From: Nageia nagi
Lineage: Eukaryota; Pinophyta
Assembly (NCBI GenBank): GCA_050084985.1
Contig: JBITNC010000001.1
Coordinates: 17,174,001 to 17,238,000, forward strand
Direction: 5' to 3'
Length of the DNA stretch: 64,000 nucleotides
In this document: piece by piece, positions 32,930 through 44,536 of the stretch
Layout of the letters: each line of letters starts with the position of its first letter
Numbering within the stretch: position 1 is the stretch's first letter
The notes under the pieces: model-generated
Databases searched by the model: none
Told to the model about the DNA's origin: nothing
What the model saw: the letters and a program-made list of their open reading frames with translations, nothing else
Translations under genes and position numbers: made by a program

Positions 32930-34503
32930 AATCTTTATTTATCAAAATTGATTGTAAAAATGAGCTCTCATCTTACAAAGAAGCTTCAAAGCATGAGTGC
33001 TGGATGAATGCAATGAATGTGGAGTATGAGGCTCTAATAAAGAATTAAACTTGGGATTTGGTTCCTTATCCTAATGAATGCAATGTGATTGAAAATAAAT
33101 GGATTTATAAAATAAAATATAATTTAATTAGAGAGATCGAGAAATATAAAGCAAGGTCAGTAGCTAAGGGTTTCATTCAAAAATATGGAGTTGATTATTA
33201 CGAAACCTTTTTTCCAATGACAAAGATGCCTATTGTTAGAGTAATCCTTACTCTTTTAGTAGCTCAAGGATGAAAATTTTTTCAACTTGATGTTAAGAGT
33301 GCTTTTCTCAATGGTGACTTAGATGTGAAAATCTACATGAATAAATCAGAAGGGTTTGTTGTTGAAGGTAAAGAATCTTTTGTGTGAAAGTTAAAGAAGT
33401 TTTTATATGGACTTAAGTAAGCACCAAGGGCTTGGTACAAAAAGATTTTAGGATACTTTGAGAACATTAGGTTTTCTAAATGTTTCTATAATTTAGATCT
33501 TTATGTGCTCAACCAAAGATAAGACTTGATCTTGATTCTTCACTATGTGGATGATTTGTTGATTACAAAAATTAATATAGTCCTCATACAAGATTGCATA
33601 TCCAAACTTATGGTAACTTTTGAAATGACTAATCTTGGTCTATTGTATTACTACCTTAGTATACAAGTGTACCATTACAAATATTGTACTTACCTCAATC
33701 AATTAAAGTATATCTCAAATATCTTACAAAAGTTTGGAATGGAGGAGTGCAAGCATGCGGTAATCCCAATCTCTCCTGGAATCACTTTATATCTTAGTTC
33801 CAACTCTCAGTTGGCAGATGCTACGGCTTATAGATAACTAATTGGTAGTCTTCCTTATTTGACTATCTCTAGGCCAGATATTGCATTTGTTGTGAATTTG
33901 ATGGCTTGCTTTATACAAAATCCATATGTTGAGCACTTTAATGTTGTTAAACAAAATTTGAGGTATGTTGTAGGCACTAAAGATCTTACTCTCAAGTATG
34001 ATAAGTTGCCCTCGTTTGTTCTCTCAAGATTCTCTAATTCTGACTATAAGGGAGATAGAGATGATAGAAAATCAACCTCTACTTATGTGTTTAGCATTGG
34101 TTCAGGTGCTATTTCTTAGGTATTCAAGAAGTCACTTACTACTTCTCTCTCCAACACTGAGGTTGAATATCATGCAATATCAATTGCAGCCTAGGAAGCC
34201 ATTTGGTTGAGGTATCTTCTAAAAGAAATAGGGTATGAACAAGTTCATCCATCTTAAATTTCTTTAGATAATCAATTAGCTATTGCTTTGTCAAAGAATC
34301 TTATTTTTCATCAAAGAACAAAGCATGTAGAAATCCAAGCCCACTTCATCAGAGAGAAAGTTCTAGATGGTCTTCTACACTTGCAGTATTTTCCATCAAT
34401 CCTAAACTTTATTGATTTGTTCACCAAGACCCTTCCTGAAGCTCAATTTAGTAGGCTTAAGGAGTCTATTGGGTTGGTGAAGTTGCCCTTAAAAAGGGAG
34501 TAA
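32930..34503 (+). pseudogene. Element A reverse transcriptase and RNase H
   Basis: RT starts with NAMNVEYEALIKN and NKWIYKIKYN. QLDVKSAFLNGDL contains the first catalytic Asp (about 33290), then LKKFLYGLK-stop-APRAWY. HYVDDLLI at 33541-33564 holds the YVDD box, and ISRPDIAFVVNLM follows near 33868. RNase H shows FSNSDYKGDRDDRKSTSTYVF (catalytic Asp), SNTEVEYHA (Glu) and SLDNQLAIALSKN (Asp). The last residues KLPLKRE precede TAA at 34501-34503. At least eight stops lie at TGG, CAA or CAG-type positions, while the frame itself is mostly kept. Confidence 0.92.
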
Positions 34504-36018
34504 ATGTTGAATTCTTGTTGAATCCATTGTAATTTCTTCCTTCTTAATAAATTTATTGAACTTTTATTTGGTTTGTATAATTTATTTATACATTTTTTTG
34601 TTTGATAACTATAAGTATGGGTTTGGCATCTTAGTGAGGACTTATAATGTACCTCAAATCCAAGCACATTATATCAAGGAGAAAGTTTTTGATGCAATAA
34701 CTGTAGCTCTATTTATCTAACTTTATCTCTCTTGATTTATTCACTAGCCACCTTAGAAACTGTTAGAATTTGTAATGAAATATTGTGAATATCTAAACTC
34801 CTTGTAAATTCAATTAATCACTTAAAGGATATTTAGATACCTTAAGGGATTAATTGAATTCTTTATTATGTAAAATTTGACCTTACCAAGTGGTTAGTTG
34901 GTAGGTTAAAGTTAGGTAATATATTTATTGTAACCCTAACCTTACCCTTGGATTAAAGGGAGGTTAGGGAGGTGCTCTCATGCTATAAATAGAGGGCCTC
35001 TCCTCTTGTAATAGAACTTAAATTTTGAGTAAGATTACTCTACTAGTTTGTGTAGGAGAGAAATGAATTGTAGTAAGAGGGTGCATAGTTTGAGAATTGA
35101 GATCTAGTTGTGGATGTACTCCCAAGGAGGGAGGAACCACTTATATTGGTGTTATCTTGTGTGAATGGTGTTATTAGCTTGTAGATGTTGAATGATTAAG
35201 TTTCTTATAGTCTTGGACCTTGAGGATTAGTGTAGATCTAATTCCATCAGAAACTTTGTTGTGCACACTTTGAAAGTTCTTTATGGTAGTGAAGTTGTCC
35301 TTAAGGGGGAGTGAAGGTTGAATTCATGTTTGTGATGACAAATTCATCCTTAGGAGGCTCTTTTTTGTTGTATAATGTTGATCTAAATGTACACCTTCAT
35401 GGTTAGTTCACTTTGTGTGAGGAACTCATGGTATATTTTATTTTGTTATTACTATGTGAGGAATCAGTATGTGTTTGTTAGCATTGTTTGGTTATCTATA
35501 CGTGAGTAACTTATATATGCACATATATTTTTTTATTATTGATCAACACATATTTATATATATAGTAGATGACTATAAGTATTAGCTTGGCATCTTCATG
35601 ATGACTTATAGTGCATCATTAATCAGTTTATAGATGGCATTACTTAGTTTATTTATCTTGTGATTGATATGAATGTTATATAATGCATCTAATTGATCTT
35701 ATTTATGAGCTACTTGTAGCTTGTAGGTTTCATCTTGAGAGTGCAGGCTACTTATTTCATGTGGTCAGGCTCATGGAGGCTCATATGTCAACTTAGTGTT
35801 GATCGACTATGCTTACAATAAAACCAATTATGGTTAATGATTGTATTGTAAACTATTTTGTTAAATGGTATTGTAATGAGTCTCAAACTAAGATCTTGCT
35901 TATTTTTCAATGATGTAAAGTTCTCATCTTCGCTTGTATCTCTTTGGAGGTGAACTCTTTCTTACTTTATCTTTCTTCTTCTCTCTACACTCTATCCCAA
36001 TATCACATTAAGGGGGAG
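34504..36018 (+). other. Element A 3' non-coding region with a duplicated pol end
   Basis: After the pol stop, a GTTGAATTCTTGTTG block and a GATAACTATAAGTATGGGTTTGGCATCTT block appear. From about 34655 a second, diverged copy of the pol end begins (ATTATATCAAGGAGAAAGTTTTTGA, compare TTCATCAGAGAGAAAGTTCTAGA at 34350). After the solo LTR it leads to a second GAAGTTGTCCTTAAGGGGGAGTG...GTTGAATTC and a second GATGACTATAAGTATTAGCTTGGCATCTT at 35566. The terminal region is therefore present twice in tandem. The last tract, ATTAAGGGGGAG at 36007-36018, is the polypurine tract before the 3' LTR. Confidence 0.7.
34761..35249 (+). mobile_element. Solo copia LTR with GAAAC target duplication
   Basis: The 489-bp segment TGTTAGAATTTGTAATG...AATTCCATCA is flanked on both sides by GAAAC (34756-34760 and 35250-35254). 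It carries TATAAATAGAGGG near 34984 and the conserved GTGGATGTACTCCCAAGG...GGAACCAC at 35110-35140. It is related to but distinct from the LTRs of element A. A clean solo LTR indicates insertion followed by LTR-LTR recombination. Confidence 0.92.
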
Positions 36019-36186
36019 TGTTAGAATTTGTAATGTAATATTATGTAAATATTTCTCCTTAATGTAAATTCACTTAATACTTTAAGTATCATTAGATACT
36101 TAAAGTATTAAGTGAATTTACATTAAGGAGAAATATTTACATAATATTACATTACAAATTCTAACACTCCCCCTTAATGTGATATT
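35999..36186. repeat. Perfect 188-bp palindrome across the PPT-LTR junction
   Basis: Arms 35999-36090 and 36095-36186 are 92 bases each and are exact reverse complements with no mismatch or gap, around a 4-base spacer ATTA (36091-36094). The left arm is the polypurine tract plus the first ~72 bases of the LTR. The pairing was checked block by block along the full length. Confidence 0.97.
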
Positions 36187-36581
36187 CTTAAAGTATTAAT
36201 GGAATAAAAATAGAAGAAAGATTAAAAATAGGTATGAGTTTAAAAATAGATAAAAGATTAAAAATAGAAAAGAGATTAATTATAGAGTGGATTTCTTCTT
36301 ATATAAAGAGAATAACCCTCCCCTTCTCTAGTTACACAATTGTAATGTAAGTTTTGCTATAGGTTTAGAGTGTGTGAAATAGAAGTGATTTTGTAAGAGA
36401 GGTCCTTGAGAATAAGAAGTTCTTAGTTAGTGGACGTACTCCCAAGGAGGGAGGAACCACTTTATATCTTGTGTTATTTGTGTGATTGACTTTAGTTATT
36501 GTGCTATTGTGTTGATGTTGAAAGAGTTTTCTTAAGATCTTGGGAGATAAGAAGTTAATTCAAAAAGGGTTAATTTCTTCA
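36019..36581 (+). repeat. 3' LTR of element A, with inserted inverted copy
   Basis: It begins TGTTAGAATTTGTAATGTAATATT and ends TTAATTTCTTCA before TTAAA. The normal LTR order is resumed at about 36187 (CTTAAAGTATTAATGGAATAAAAATAG). The material between 36095 and 36186 is the exact reverse complement of 35999-36090. Confidence 0.9.
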
Positions 36582-36586
36582 TTAAA

Positions 36587-38989
36587 TAAATAAATAATAA
36601 GAACTTCATATGAGTAGAGAGAAATTTATTTTATATCCCATCAACAAATTATAAGATATTCAAATAAAATTCACAAGATTTGAAAGATATTAAATGAAAG
36701 GTATTTAGTAATTACAATCATTATATATTGGATAATTTAATGTAAGTGAGGTGATGATAAGTGGATATGGCTAATGAAGGATTTATTGAGATGCATGAGA
36801 TCAATTTTTGTAAAGGATTTCATTTTGTATAATTTTATACAATTTATATTGTAAAAATTAATCTATGGGTTCATATTGTTCATTTGGATATAGTTGTCTT
36901 AGGTATAGTAGTTTGGATAATTCAAGCAAGGTTATACAATTTGTCTAACATAAATTGATCTATACAAATTATATTTATTATTGGTTGTGTTCTAGATATA
37001 AATTGGAGTGTTATTATAAATATATTATTTGCTTTTTTTATGCTAAAATTCTTTTTAAAGGGTCCATAAAATGTTAAGACATATAAAAGTATTTAATTAA
37101 TTTTTCATTATCTTATTACTTTGTATCTGCATAAGAAGGATAATGGAGTACAAGTTTTTTAAATTAATCATGTATGTGAGCATGCCTAAATCTAAAATAA
37201 TAAATAATATATATATAACATAAGTTTTTTAACATCCTTTTAAACCCAATGATTTGTAGGATCTATCATAGTTTTTCCAAAGACAAATATAAATCAATTA
37301 TTTGTTTAAATGATTATTTCTAATAGAATTAATATGTACAGTAAAATCATTAATCAAGTGATTTGATTATTTGGTTTAAGAATTAATGCATCAAGTTGTA
37401 ATTACAAATATCTTTAAATTTCTGTTTAATATATTTGTAAAGTGGATGGATAAGGAAAAAATGAGTTTCATATTATATGGAATTTAGGTTACAAAGCTTA
37501 TATATTCTATTATCCTAAGGTGTTTTAGGTATTGTTCAACTACTAGTTTCACTATGTAGTTCATGTGAATTAGTTATTAACTTTATGATCACAAGTTTCT
37601 TTTTGAGAATGATGATCTTATGTGGGTAGGATGGATGTTCTAGTTTTGGGTTAGTCATATTTTCATAGTGACCTAATTTTGTTTTAACCTAATAGAACAT
37701 AAAACTTTGATACCAAATGAAAGATTTAAAGGTTGTGAAGTTAGTGAGGTCACCAAAAATTAACTTTTTAAAATTGTTGATTTTTCTATATGGTTAGATA
37801 AAGCTCATTAATAGCTTTTTAATGGTTACTTACATGCCTCAAACAAAGCTATAAAACTTTGATAAATTTCATTTTAAGTTATGTTCACTATAAAGGTAGT
37901 CAACATAATGATTTGAAATTCTTGTGACTTTTGAGAAGATTGGTAACAAAATCTTGAAATTGTTGACAAGAGAACTTAACTTATTCAAAGTGCTAAGTAT
38001 TATATATGGTTAGAAAGGTCTCAAATCAAAGAGAGATTTCCAATGATATATTACTCACCCAAAATGGATTAATAGAGATCTCCTACACTTTAAGGTGAAA
38101 TGAAATCTAATTGTAATTGATTTATGGTGATTCATAGGTTGATGAAAGGGCTTAAAAGAATGTAATGACTTTATGTATATTTGCACACAAAGCATTAAGT
38201 TTTATATATGAATGGAAAGATCTTGAAAATAGATTTATAATGGTACAAAAATATATAAGTTTAGAATTATATATCTCTAGTAATTCATGATAACATGTCT
38301 ACTACAAGTTAAAATGACCATATCCCAATGAAAGTGGTGATGTAATCAAGATTTGCATACAAAGTATGGAAAATTGTATATGGTTGGAAAGTTCTTGAAG
38401 AGATATTTCTAATGGTGTATTGTGCACTTTAAACAAAGGTCTATAGAAAAAAAAGATTAGTCCTCAAAATTCAACTAATTTTTCTAGGCAAAGCCCATAA
38501 ACTCACATAAATATTTCAAAAATAAAACACATAAAATGCATAGAGAAAAACCTCAAAATATAAATACTAGTAAGAGAAATTGAATAAGCTTTCTAGGTAT
38601 CAAAGAAAACTTCTATATTTATTTTATTAATAAAAATGACTCCTTTTACATACAAAGTTACAAAATGTAAACTACACTTACAGCTTAACTTCAATGAAAA
38701 TCTATTTCTACTAGATATAAAGTGATCCATACAATCCATAGAGGAGTAGATTAAGTGCAAGGAGTACCAATAGTTGAGAGCAAATCGAGATGAGTTAAAG
38801 AAGAGGTATAGGCATCCATATCTTGTACTAGAAAAGGAATGTGGAAGTATTAAACTTCTAACTTAGAATTGCATGGAGAACAAAAATCAAATTTATATAA
38901 GGAGATCAATTTATGAAACCATGGTTGACTTTGAAGATAGAGGCAAAAAAACTAAAATATTCCCCATTAGCTAAATTAATTTATTTTCC
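36587..38989. other. AT-rich sequence with a ~185-bp degenerate repeat
   Basis: Between about 37690 and 38430 the phrase (A/T)TATATATGGTTAGAAAGGTCT-(x)-GA-GATTTCCAATGATATATT recurs with changes near 37990, 38195 and 38370, with TTACAAGTTAAAATG-type links. This is a decayed tandem repeat. Elsewhere in the interval no gene or LTR is supported. Confidence 0.45.
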
Positions 38990-39655
38990 TTCATTCTCCC
39001 TCTTATTATCAATGGGTTGTATATCAATTTAATTTCTTAAAGCCTAAGACCATTCCTTTTGACAAAACCTTGGTGAAGATGTTGGCAAGTTGATCTTCAT
39101 ATTTATAAAAAAACAAAGTTAACAAATCCATCTTTCACTAAATCTTGGGTGAAGTGATAATGAAAATCAATATTCTTATTATTTATATGAAATAATGAAT
39201 TCTTTGCCATGGTTACAGTGTTAGTGTTATAGTGAATCTTTATAGAATGGAAAATTTTCATTCCTAAATTTTAAAATAATATTATCATCCAAATAGCTTG
39301 AGTATAAGTAGAGGATGCAACCATATATTTTACTTCTATAGTGGGTAATGCACTTTTGTTTTTACTTTTTATTATTTTGTGAAACTAGCTTATCACCAAA
39401 AAAGGAATCATACATAAATGTACTCTTTATATAGTCAATAATACCTACCCAATTTGCATTTGTATATGCTTCATGTTCATAAGTATTAGTAACTTTATAC
39501 TTCAATCCAAAAATCTTTGTTTCATTCATTAGAAAATGATTCTCTTACTACTTTCCATTGAGATTTATGTGGCAATTGCATAAATTTGGTGACCAAACTA
39601 ATGACAAAAATAATGTAAGATCTTGTATTTATGAGATACATCATACTACCTACAA
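38990..39655 (-). pseudogene. Copia RNase H and RT-end fragment, minus strand
   Basis: The minus strand reads VGSMMYLINTRSYIIFVISLV (the usual GSLMYL-TRPDI block) then MQLPHKSQWKVV near 39570. It continues toward lower coordinates with decayed RNase H (GCILYLYSSYLDDN region), ending near a purine tract at 38990-39010. Several stops and shifts. The RT core is missing beyond 39655, where an LTR abuts. Confidence 0.65.
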
Positions 39656-40296
39656 TGTTAGGATATATTATATAAAAATTTGAATAAATCAATATACTCT
39701 AATCATAGAAGAAAAATCAAGAAAAATAATCATATAAAAAAACTAAGATAAAGAGGTAACATGTTTTACTCAATGTGGGTACATCCATTAGAAATATGTA
39801 GTCCTTGGTATTATCAATCCAAGCCATGAAGGGAGTAATCCTACAACCATACTATTGTACCTTCCTCTTTTATTTTATAAAGATTTCTCTCTTACAATAG
39901 TCTATCTCATAAATTCACTTCTATACTATTAATTCTATAATATATTACATACACTTATAGATTCATCCTCTTATATTTTTATACTCTTGATTGGAGCAAT
40001 TGTACAATAATAGAAAATGCCATATATATGCAACCTCTAGTTCTCAAGAATAGAATGGCCAAAAACCAAATTTGAACACTTAAAATATAATGCTCATGTA
40101 TTTGATTTATGATCAACCACTAATAGATTGATTACTTTTAGGTTGATTGCCACCAAATTGACTAGTCAGGATTGATCGATCGATTAGTATGACCAATTTC
40201 CTATCATCCAATTAGATATGTTGGTTGATCCTATGCATTCTAATTGTAAAATAGATTTTTCATACTTGGATAAATAATTAGGCTCCATATTCAATA
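39656..40296 (-). repeat. Copia LTR, minus strand
   Basis: On the minus strand it begins TATTGAATATGGAGCC (expected TGTTG, one change) after a GTGGGAGAT purine tract and ends TATATCCTAACA. It matches the plus-strand LTR at 6529-7154. It directly adjoins the RT fragment at 39655, so one is inserted in or recombined with the other. Confidence 0.6.
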
Positions 40297-40819
40297 ATCT
40301 CCCACTTAGATACTAATTCATTGAAACATCCTCTAGTCCTATATTGAATATTCTTACCTTAATCTTCATTACTTATGTAATGTCCCCATTTTTCATATTA
40401 TGCCTTGTACATAAGTGTGGTGTGGAGGTGTTTTGTGTGAGCATAGACCAATAAAAATGAAACTAATAACAAGGGAATAAATGTGATATTATTTTATTAT
40501 TTTATTTAGTGATTTGTGTTTGAATTGCATAGGAATTTGAATTATTGACGTTTCAAGTCCAATTTGTGGGACCCATCTTCAGAATCCCTAAATGAAGAAA
40601 ATAAAGTGTAACGTTCTTCTTTAAGTAGAGATAAGTAATATTTAATTTTATAAGATAAATGTAGGCTACATATTATTATAAAATACCAAAAATATAAATA
40701 TAGTTAAATTCTACATAAAAATAGCTTTCCAATGATGTAAAGAACATGAAAAATCGAGTTAAAATGTGAAAGTTATGGTTATTTTAGTATCATATTATTT
40801 TTACTTATATGTTTGTAAA
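40297..40819. other. Sequence between copia LTR and Penelope-like element
   Basis: No domain recognised. It may include the 3' untranslated part of the Penelope-like element. Confidence 0.35.
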
Positions 40820-42205
40820 TTAGGTCAATAATAGGTAACCATTACCTACTAATCTCAACAACTTGGTCTCTATTAATATTATTAGGGTTAAATTTAATTT
40901 CAATAGCTTCTCTAATTCTTCGTCCTTGGAATTTATCACATCTAGCTAGGATTTCAATCTTATCCATGAGTATATGGTGTTTAGACTTATCTACATGTTA
41001 AATAAGGGTAGATTTGATTATTCTATTATATTGTAAATTAACATAATGTTATTTAACTCTTTCATGTATTGACCTACCTGTTTCACCAATGTAACAAGTT
41101 CCACACTTACACATTATCTTATATACACCTTTATGTTTTAAGGATTCTAAGTGGTCCTTCATAGATATGAACATGTTCTCTAATTTATTAAGAGGAAGAA
41201 AAATTGTATTAATATGTGCTTTTCATTAATATTTTAGATAAATTATGACTTAAACCCTTGACATAGGGAAGGTAGGCTACCACTATGTATGAATTAGTAT
41301 TATTATGGTCTAGTCTCTCATTAGTTTTTCCTCCTATCTTATTCCATGCATGTCTAATCTCTTTAGTAGAATAACCATTACTCATTAGTGCTTTTGTTAA
41401 ATGCATTTTCTCCTTATGTATATGATCATTATTTGGGATTCTAAGAGCTCTAGTTATAAGAATATTGAGTGCCCCCATTTTTGACCATAATGATGATGAG
41501 ATAGGAAAGGTATCTTACTATTATGTTCAATTTCTTTTGTAAATTGAATATAATCATCAATTGAATTAAGGTGGTTATGAAAACCTTCAAGATAATATTT
41601 TCCTTATGGCCAATTCATATTTGTGTCATCCACATATCTATACCACCATTGTGATCTTAAAGGAAATGAATCAAGAATCTTTATTTCAAACCACTCCATA
41701 TGTAAGTTGGCAACAATGGGAGATAATGGAGATCCTATTGCTACCCCATGCACTTGTTCATAGAAATTCCCTTTGTAACTAAGAAATGTAGATTCAAGGT
41801 ATATTTTAATCAAACCTAATGTGTCATGATCTACTAAGTTAGATATAACCTTTAGTGCTTTATATATAGGGATTTCTGTGTATTAGGAAACAACATCAAA
41901 ACTAACCAAAATATCACCATCCTTAACTTTATGATTCTTTAACTTGCATATAAAATGTTCAGATTTCTTAATGTATGAAGATGTATTACCTAATAGGTTT
42001 TTCAGTTTTTCCTTAGCTAAATATTTAGCTAACTCATAAGTTGGGGAGTCAATGGTATCCATAATGGGTCTAATTGGAGTACCTTCTTTATGTATTTTTG
42101 GAGCCCATATATCCTTGGTATAATTGATCTTTAAAGAATTAGTCTTTTCTTGGTTTCCTCATATAAAGAAGAGGATAAGATAGCTTTCTTTAATTTTTAA
42201 TAATT
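40820..42205 (-). pseudogene. Penelope-like element: reverse transcriptase plus GIY-YIG endonuclease
   Basis: On the minus strand RT comes first: YGL-(x)-KIHKEGTPIRPIMDTIDSP near 42090 (one base is missing in the YGLPKIHK run), ELAKYLAKEKLKNLLGNTSSY, DGDILVSFDVVS-stop-YTEIPI (first catalytic Asp), STFLSYKGNFYEQVHGVAIG, SPLSPIVANLHMEWFE, and WYRYVDDTN at about 41645-41620 with the YVDD catalytic pair. HHHYGQK then leads into LNILITRALRIPNND. About 30-40 residues that normally precede HHH are absent. A C-terminal endonuclease follows: GVYKIMCKCGTCYIGETGRS-like sequence at 41132-41075 holds the GIY and YIG signature, then FQGRRIREAIEIKFN near 40915-40885 and NRDQ...ISR at the end. In EN+ Penelope elements the endonuclease nicks the target and RT copies the RNA there. 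Stops and shifts make this copy dead. Termini and flanking duplications are not identified. Confidence 0.9.
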
Positions 42206-43329
42206 TTATTCAAGGGGTTAATATTTAATTTATTAATTTATTATGTTATAAAGGTGTATTAATAAAAAAATAAAAAGTGCCACCCCAATGAAAATAATAG
42301 AAAATTGGCTACATAAATAGAAGGGGCTCATTTGCATCATCTTGCATCATTTTATTTCTTCTACTTTATGTATTTGGCTAAAAAGCTGATACCATTTACT
42401 CTTGCAGACAAAAACCCATTTGAGTTTGGCCTTTAGGAAGAAAACCCTCTTGGTGTCTAAGACCAAGGATAGAAACCCCTGCATCTTATGAGGATAAACC
42501 TACATAGGTTTTACATTTAGACTTCAAATATCAAATTGAAGAGTATTTAGTGTTGATCCAGCCATTCAAGGCATCATTTTATATCAAATATTTAGAGATC
42601 AAATTTTATGGAGATTTATAACACTTGTCTTCCTTTTTAGTTTGTGGAACTTCGTATTTAATTTATGCGAGGATGCATGTTTCATATTTTGGCCTTGGAA
42701 AGTTAAATATTGGTCTAAAGGGGGTCATTTGACTAGTCATTTTGCATGCTCTTGTCAAGATCTATCCAATGATGTATTACTAGCATCAATCAAAGATGTA
42801 GAAAAAGTTATAGCATTTTGAAGATTTCCCTGCTGACATTCTACATTATCATCAACATTAGACTTTGATGTCCAGCTTGGATAGATATTTATGAGTTATT
42901 TAGAGGAGTTTTGGGAGATTCTTTAGTTTGGGATTTTTAGATTTGTTATGCATTCAATGATTGTGTAGTAATTATGGTATTTTCTTTAGCATTGATAGTT
43001 TATATCAAATTTTTAGGTGTGATATGTGTTGTTACATTATGCTATCTAGGGCATGCATTAGTCTATTTCCATTTCATAGATCAAGAATTATTCTAAATGT
43101 AGTTGGATTTCCTTCATTTAATGAAGCCACATTTTTACATTTCTTGTAATTTACATACAAACATTTGTGATCTAGTAGTAAGGGTTTTAAAATAATTGTA
43201 ATATGCAGTATTATAGTTTCAAATTTGAATCAAGATTTTGGATTTGAATTATATTTGTATAATTAGGGTTTATTACATTTTGGAATATTATAACTTAAGA
43301 CCAATTAAAATTGAATAAAATCATAATTT
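42206..43329. other. Unassigned sequence between Penelope-like and copia remnants
   Basis: No coding family recognised on either strand. A TTTGCATCATCTTGCATCATTT short repeat occurs near 42331. It may contain the 5' untranslated part of the Penelope-like element. Confidence 0.35.
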
Positions 43330-44536
43330 CTCCCTATTTACCACCTTGGTTACTATATTTGTAAGATTTTGACTGGTATGTATCTTAACAAGCATCAATG
43401 ATCCATCCTCCAATACTAACCGTATGAAGTGATACCTATGCTAAATGTGCTTTTTCCTTGAATAAAAAGATGACTTATTTGTATAACCAATAAAACTATG
43501 ACCATAATCTATTATCCTCCTAACCCTTACCCAAATATTTCATCAATATTTGTAAAATTATAATTTTCTTGCTACCTTTTATATCAACCACATACTCTGC
43601 CTCCATGGTTGAAAGAGCAAAAACCTTTTGAAGCTTTGAAATCTAACTAACTTTCATTCCACCTATAGTGAAAATATAACTTCTTGTGCTTCTTCTACCA
43701 TCAATATAATCATGTTTGAATCAACATAACCTTGCAAGCCAGTGTTAGAACCCCCAAAATATAAAGAGTGAGTAGTTGTATCTCTCAAATACTTGAGAAT
43801 CTACTTCATTGCTTCCCAATTTTCTTTACCTAAATTATTCATGAGCCTTCTCATAACTCCCACTACATGCACTATATCTATTATTCTACAAATTATATCA
43901 TACATAAAATTACCAATCACTAAAGCATAAGGAACTTTTTCCATGTACTCTTCCTACTTTTGTGTCTCAAAACACATATGCTTAGTTAGTTTGAAGTATT
44001 TGGCCAAATGTTTACTTACCATTTTTGCATCTTGCATGTTAAACCTCTTCAACACCTTATCAATGTACTCACCTTGAAACAAATTTAGCATGTAATTTGC
44101 TTAATCTCTTATAATTCTCATGCTAGTGATTTGATTTTCTTCTCCTAAATCCTTCATAAAAAAATAACTTGTTAATTTTCTTTTGAGTACGTCAATGTCA
44201 TAAATGTTAGATCATTCAACAAGCATGTCATCTACATACAAGAGTAAGATAATATAATTATCATTATTTATTTTCTTAAAATTCATATAATATTTTTAAT
44301 GATACCTCATAAATCTTTGTTCCATCATAAACTTATTAAATTGCAAATTCATTGCCTTGGAGCTTGCTTAAGGACATACAAACTCTTCTTCAACTTGTAA
44401 ATAATATTCTCCTTACTCTTTTGGTTGATGCATGTAGACTTACTCATCCAAATAAGCATACAAAAAAGTTATATTAACATTTAATTTCTCAAGATGTAAT
44501 TCCTCTAGTACCACTATACTTAAAATATAGTCCTAA
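43330..44536 (-). pseudogene. Copia RT-RNase H fragment, minus strand
   Basis: The minus strand reads SIVVLEELHLEKLNV, then VYMHQP, NNDNYIILLLYVDDMLVE near 44245-44220 (YVDD), DVLKRKLTSYFFMKDLGEE, YMLNLFQGEYIDKVLKRFNM and YLRDTTTHSLYFGGSNTGLQGYVDSNM. It belongs to the same family as the plus-strand fragment at 4205-5523 (VDSNMA, GGSNTDLQGYVDS). Like that copy it starts inside RT at almost the same codon and lacks gag, protease and integrase. Many stops. Confidence 0.88.

Larger units (their letters stand above)
27802..36581 (+). mobile_element. Full-length Ty1/copia retrotransposon (element A) with TTAAA target duplications
   Basis: The LTRs at 27802-28260 and 36019-36581 align end to end apart from an inserted palindromic arm in the right one. 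Both are flanked by TTAAA (27797-27801 and 36582-36586), an exact 5-bp target duplication. Order: LTR, primer site, ~2.35 kb non-coding leader, gag (30639), protease, integrase, RT, RNase H (to 34503), 3' non-coding region, polypurine tract, LTR. This is the copia order with integrase before RT. A foreign solo LTR (34761-35249) sits in the 3' region. The LTRs differ at roughly one site in ten by eye, so the insertion is old. Every domain carries stops. Confidence 0.92.
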
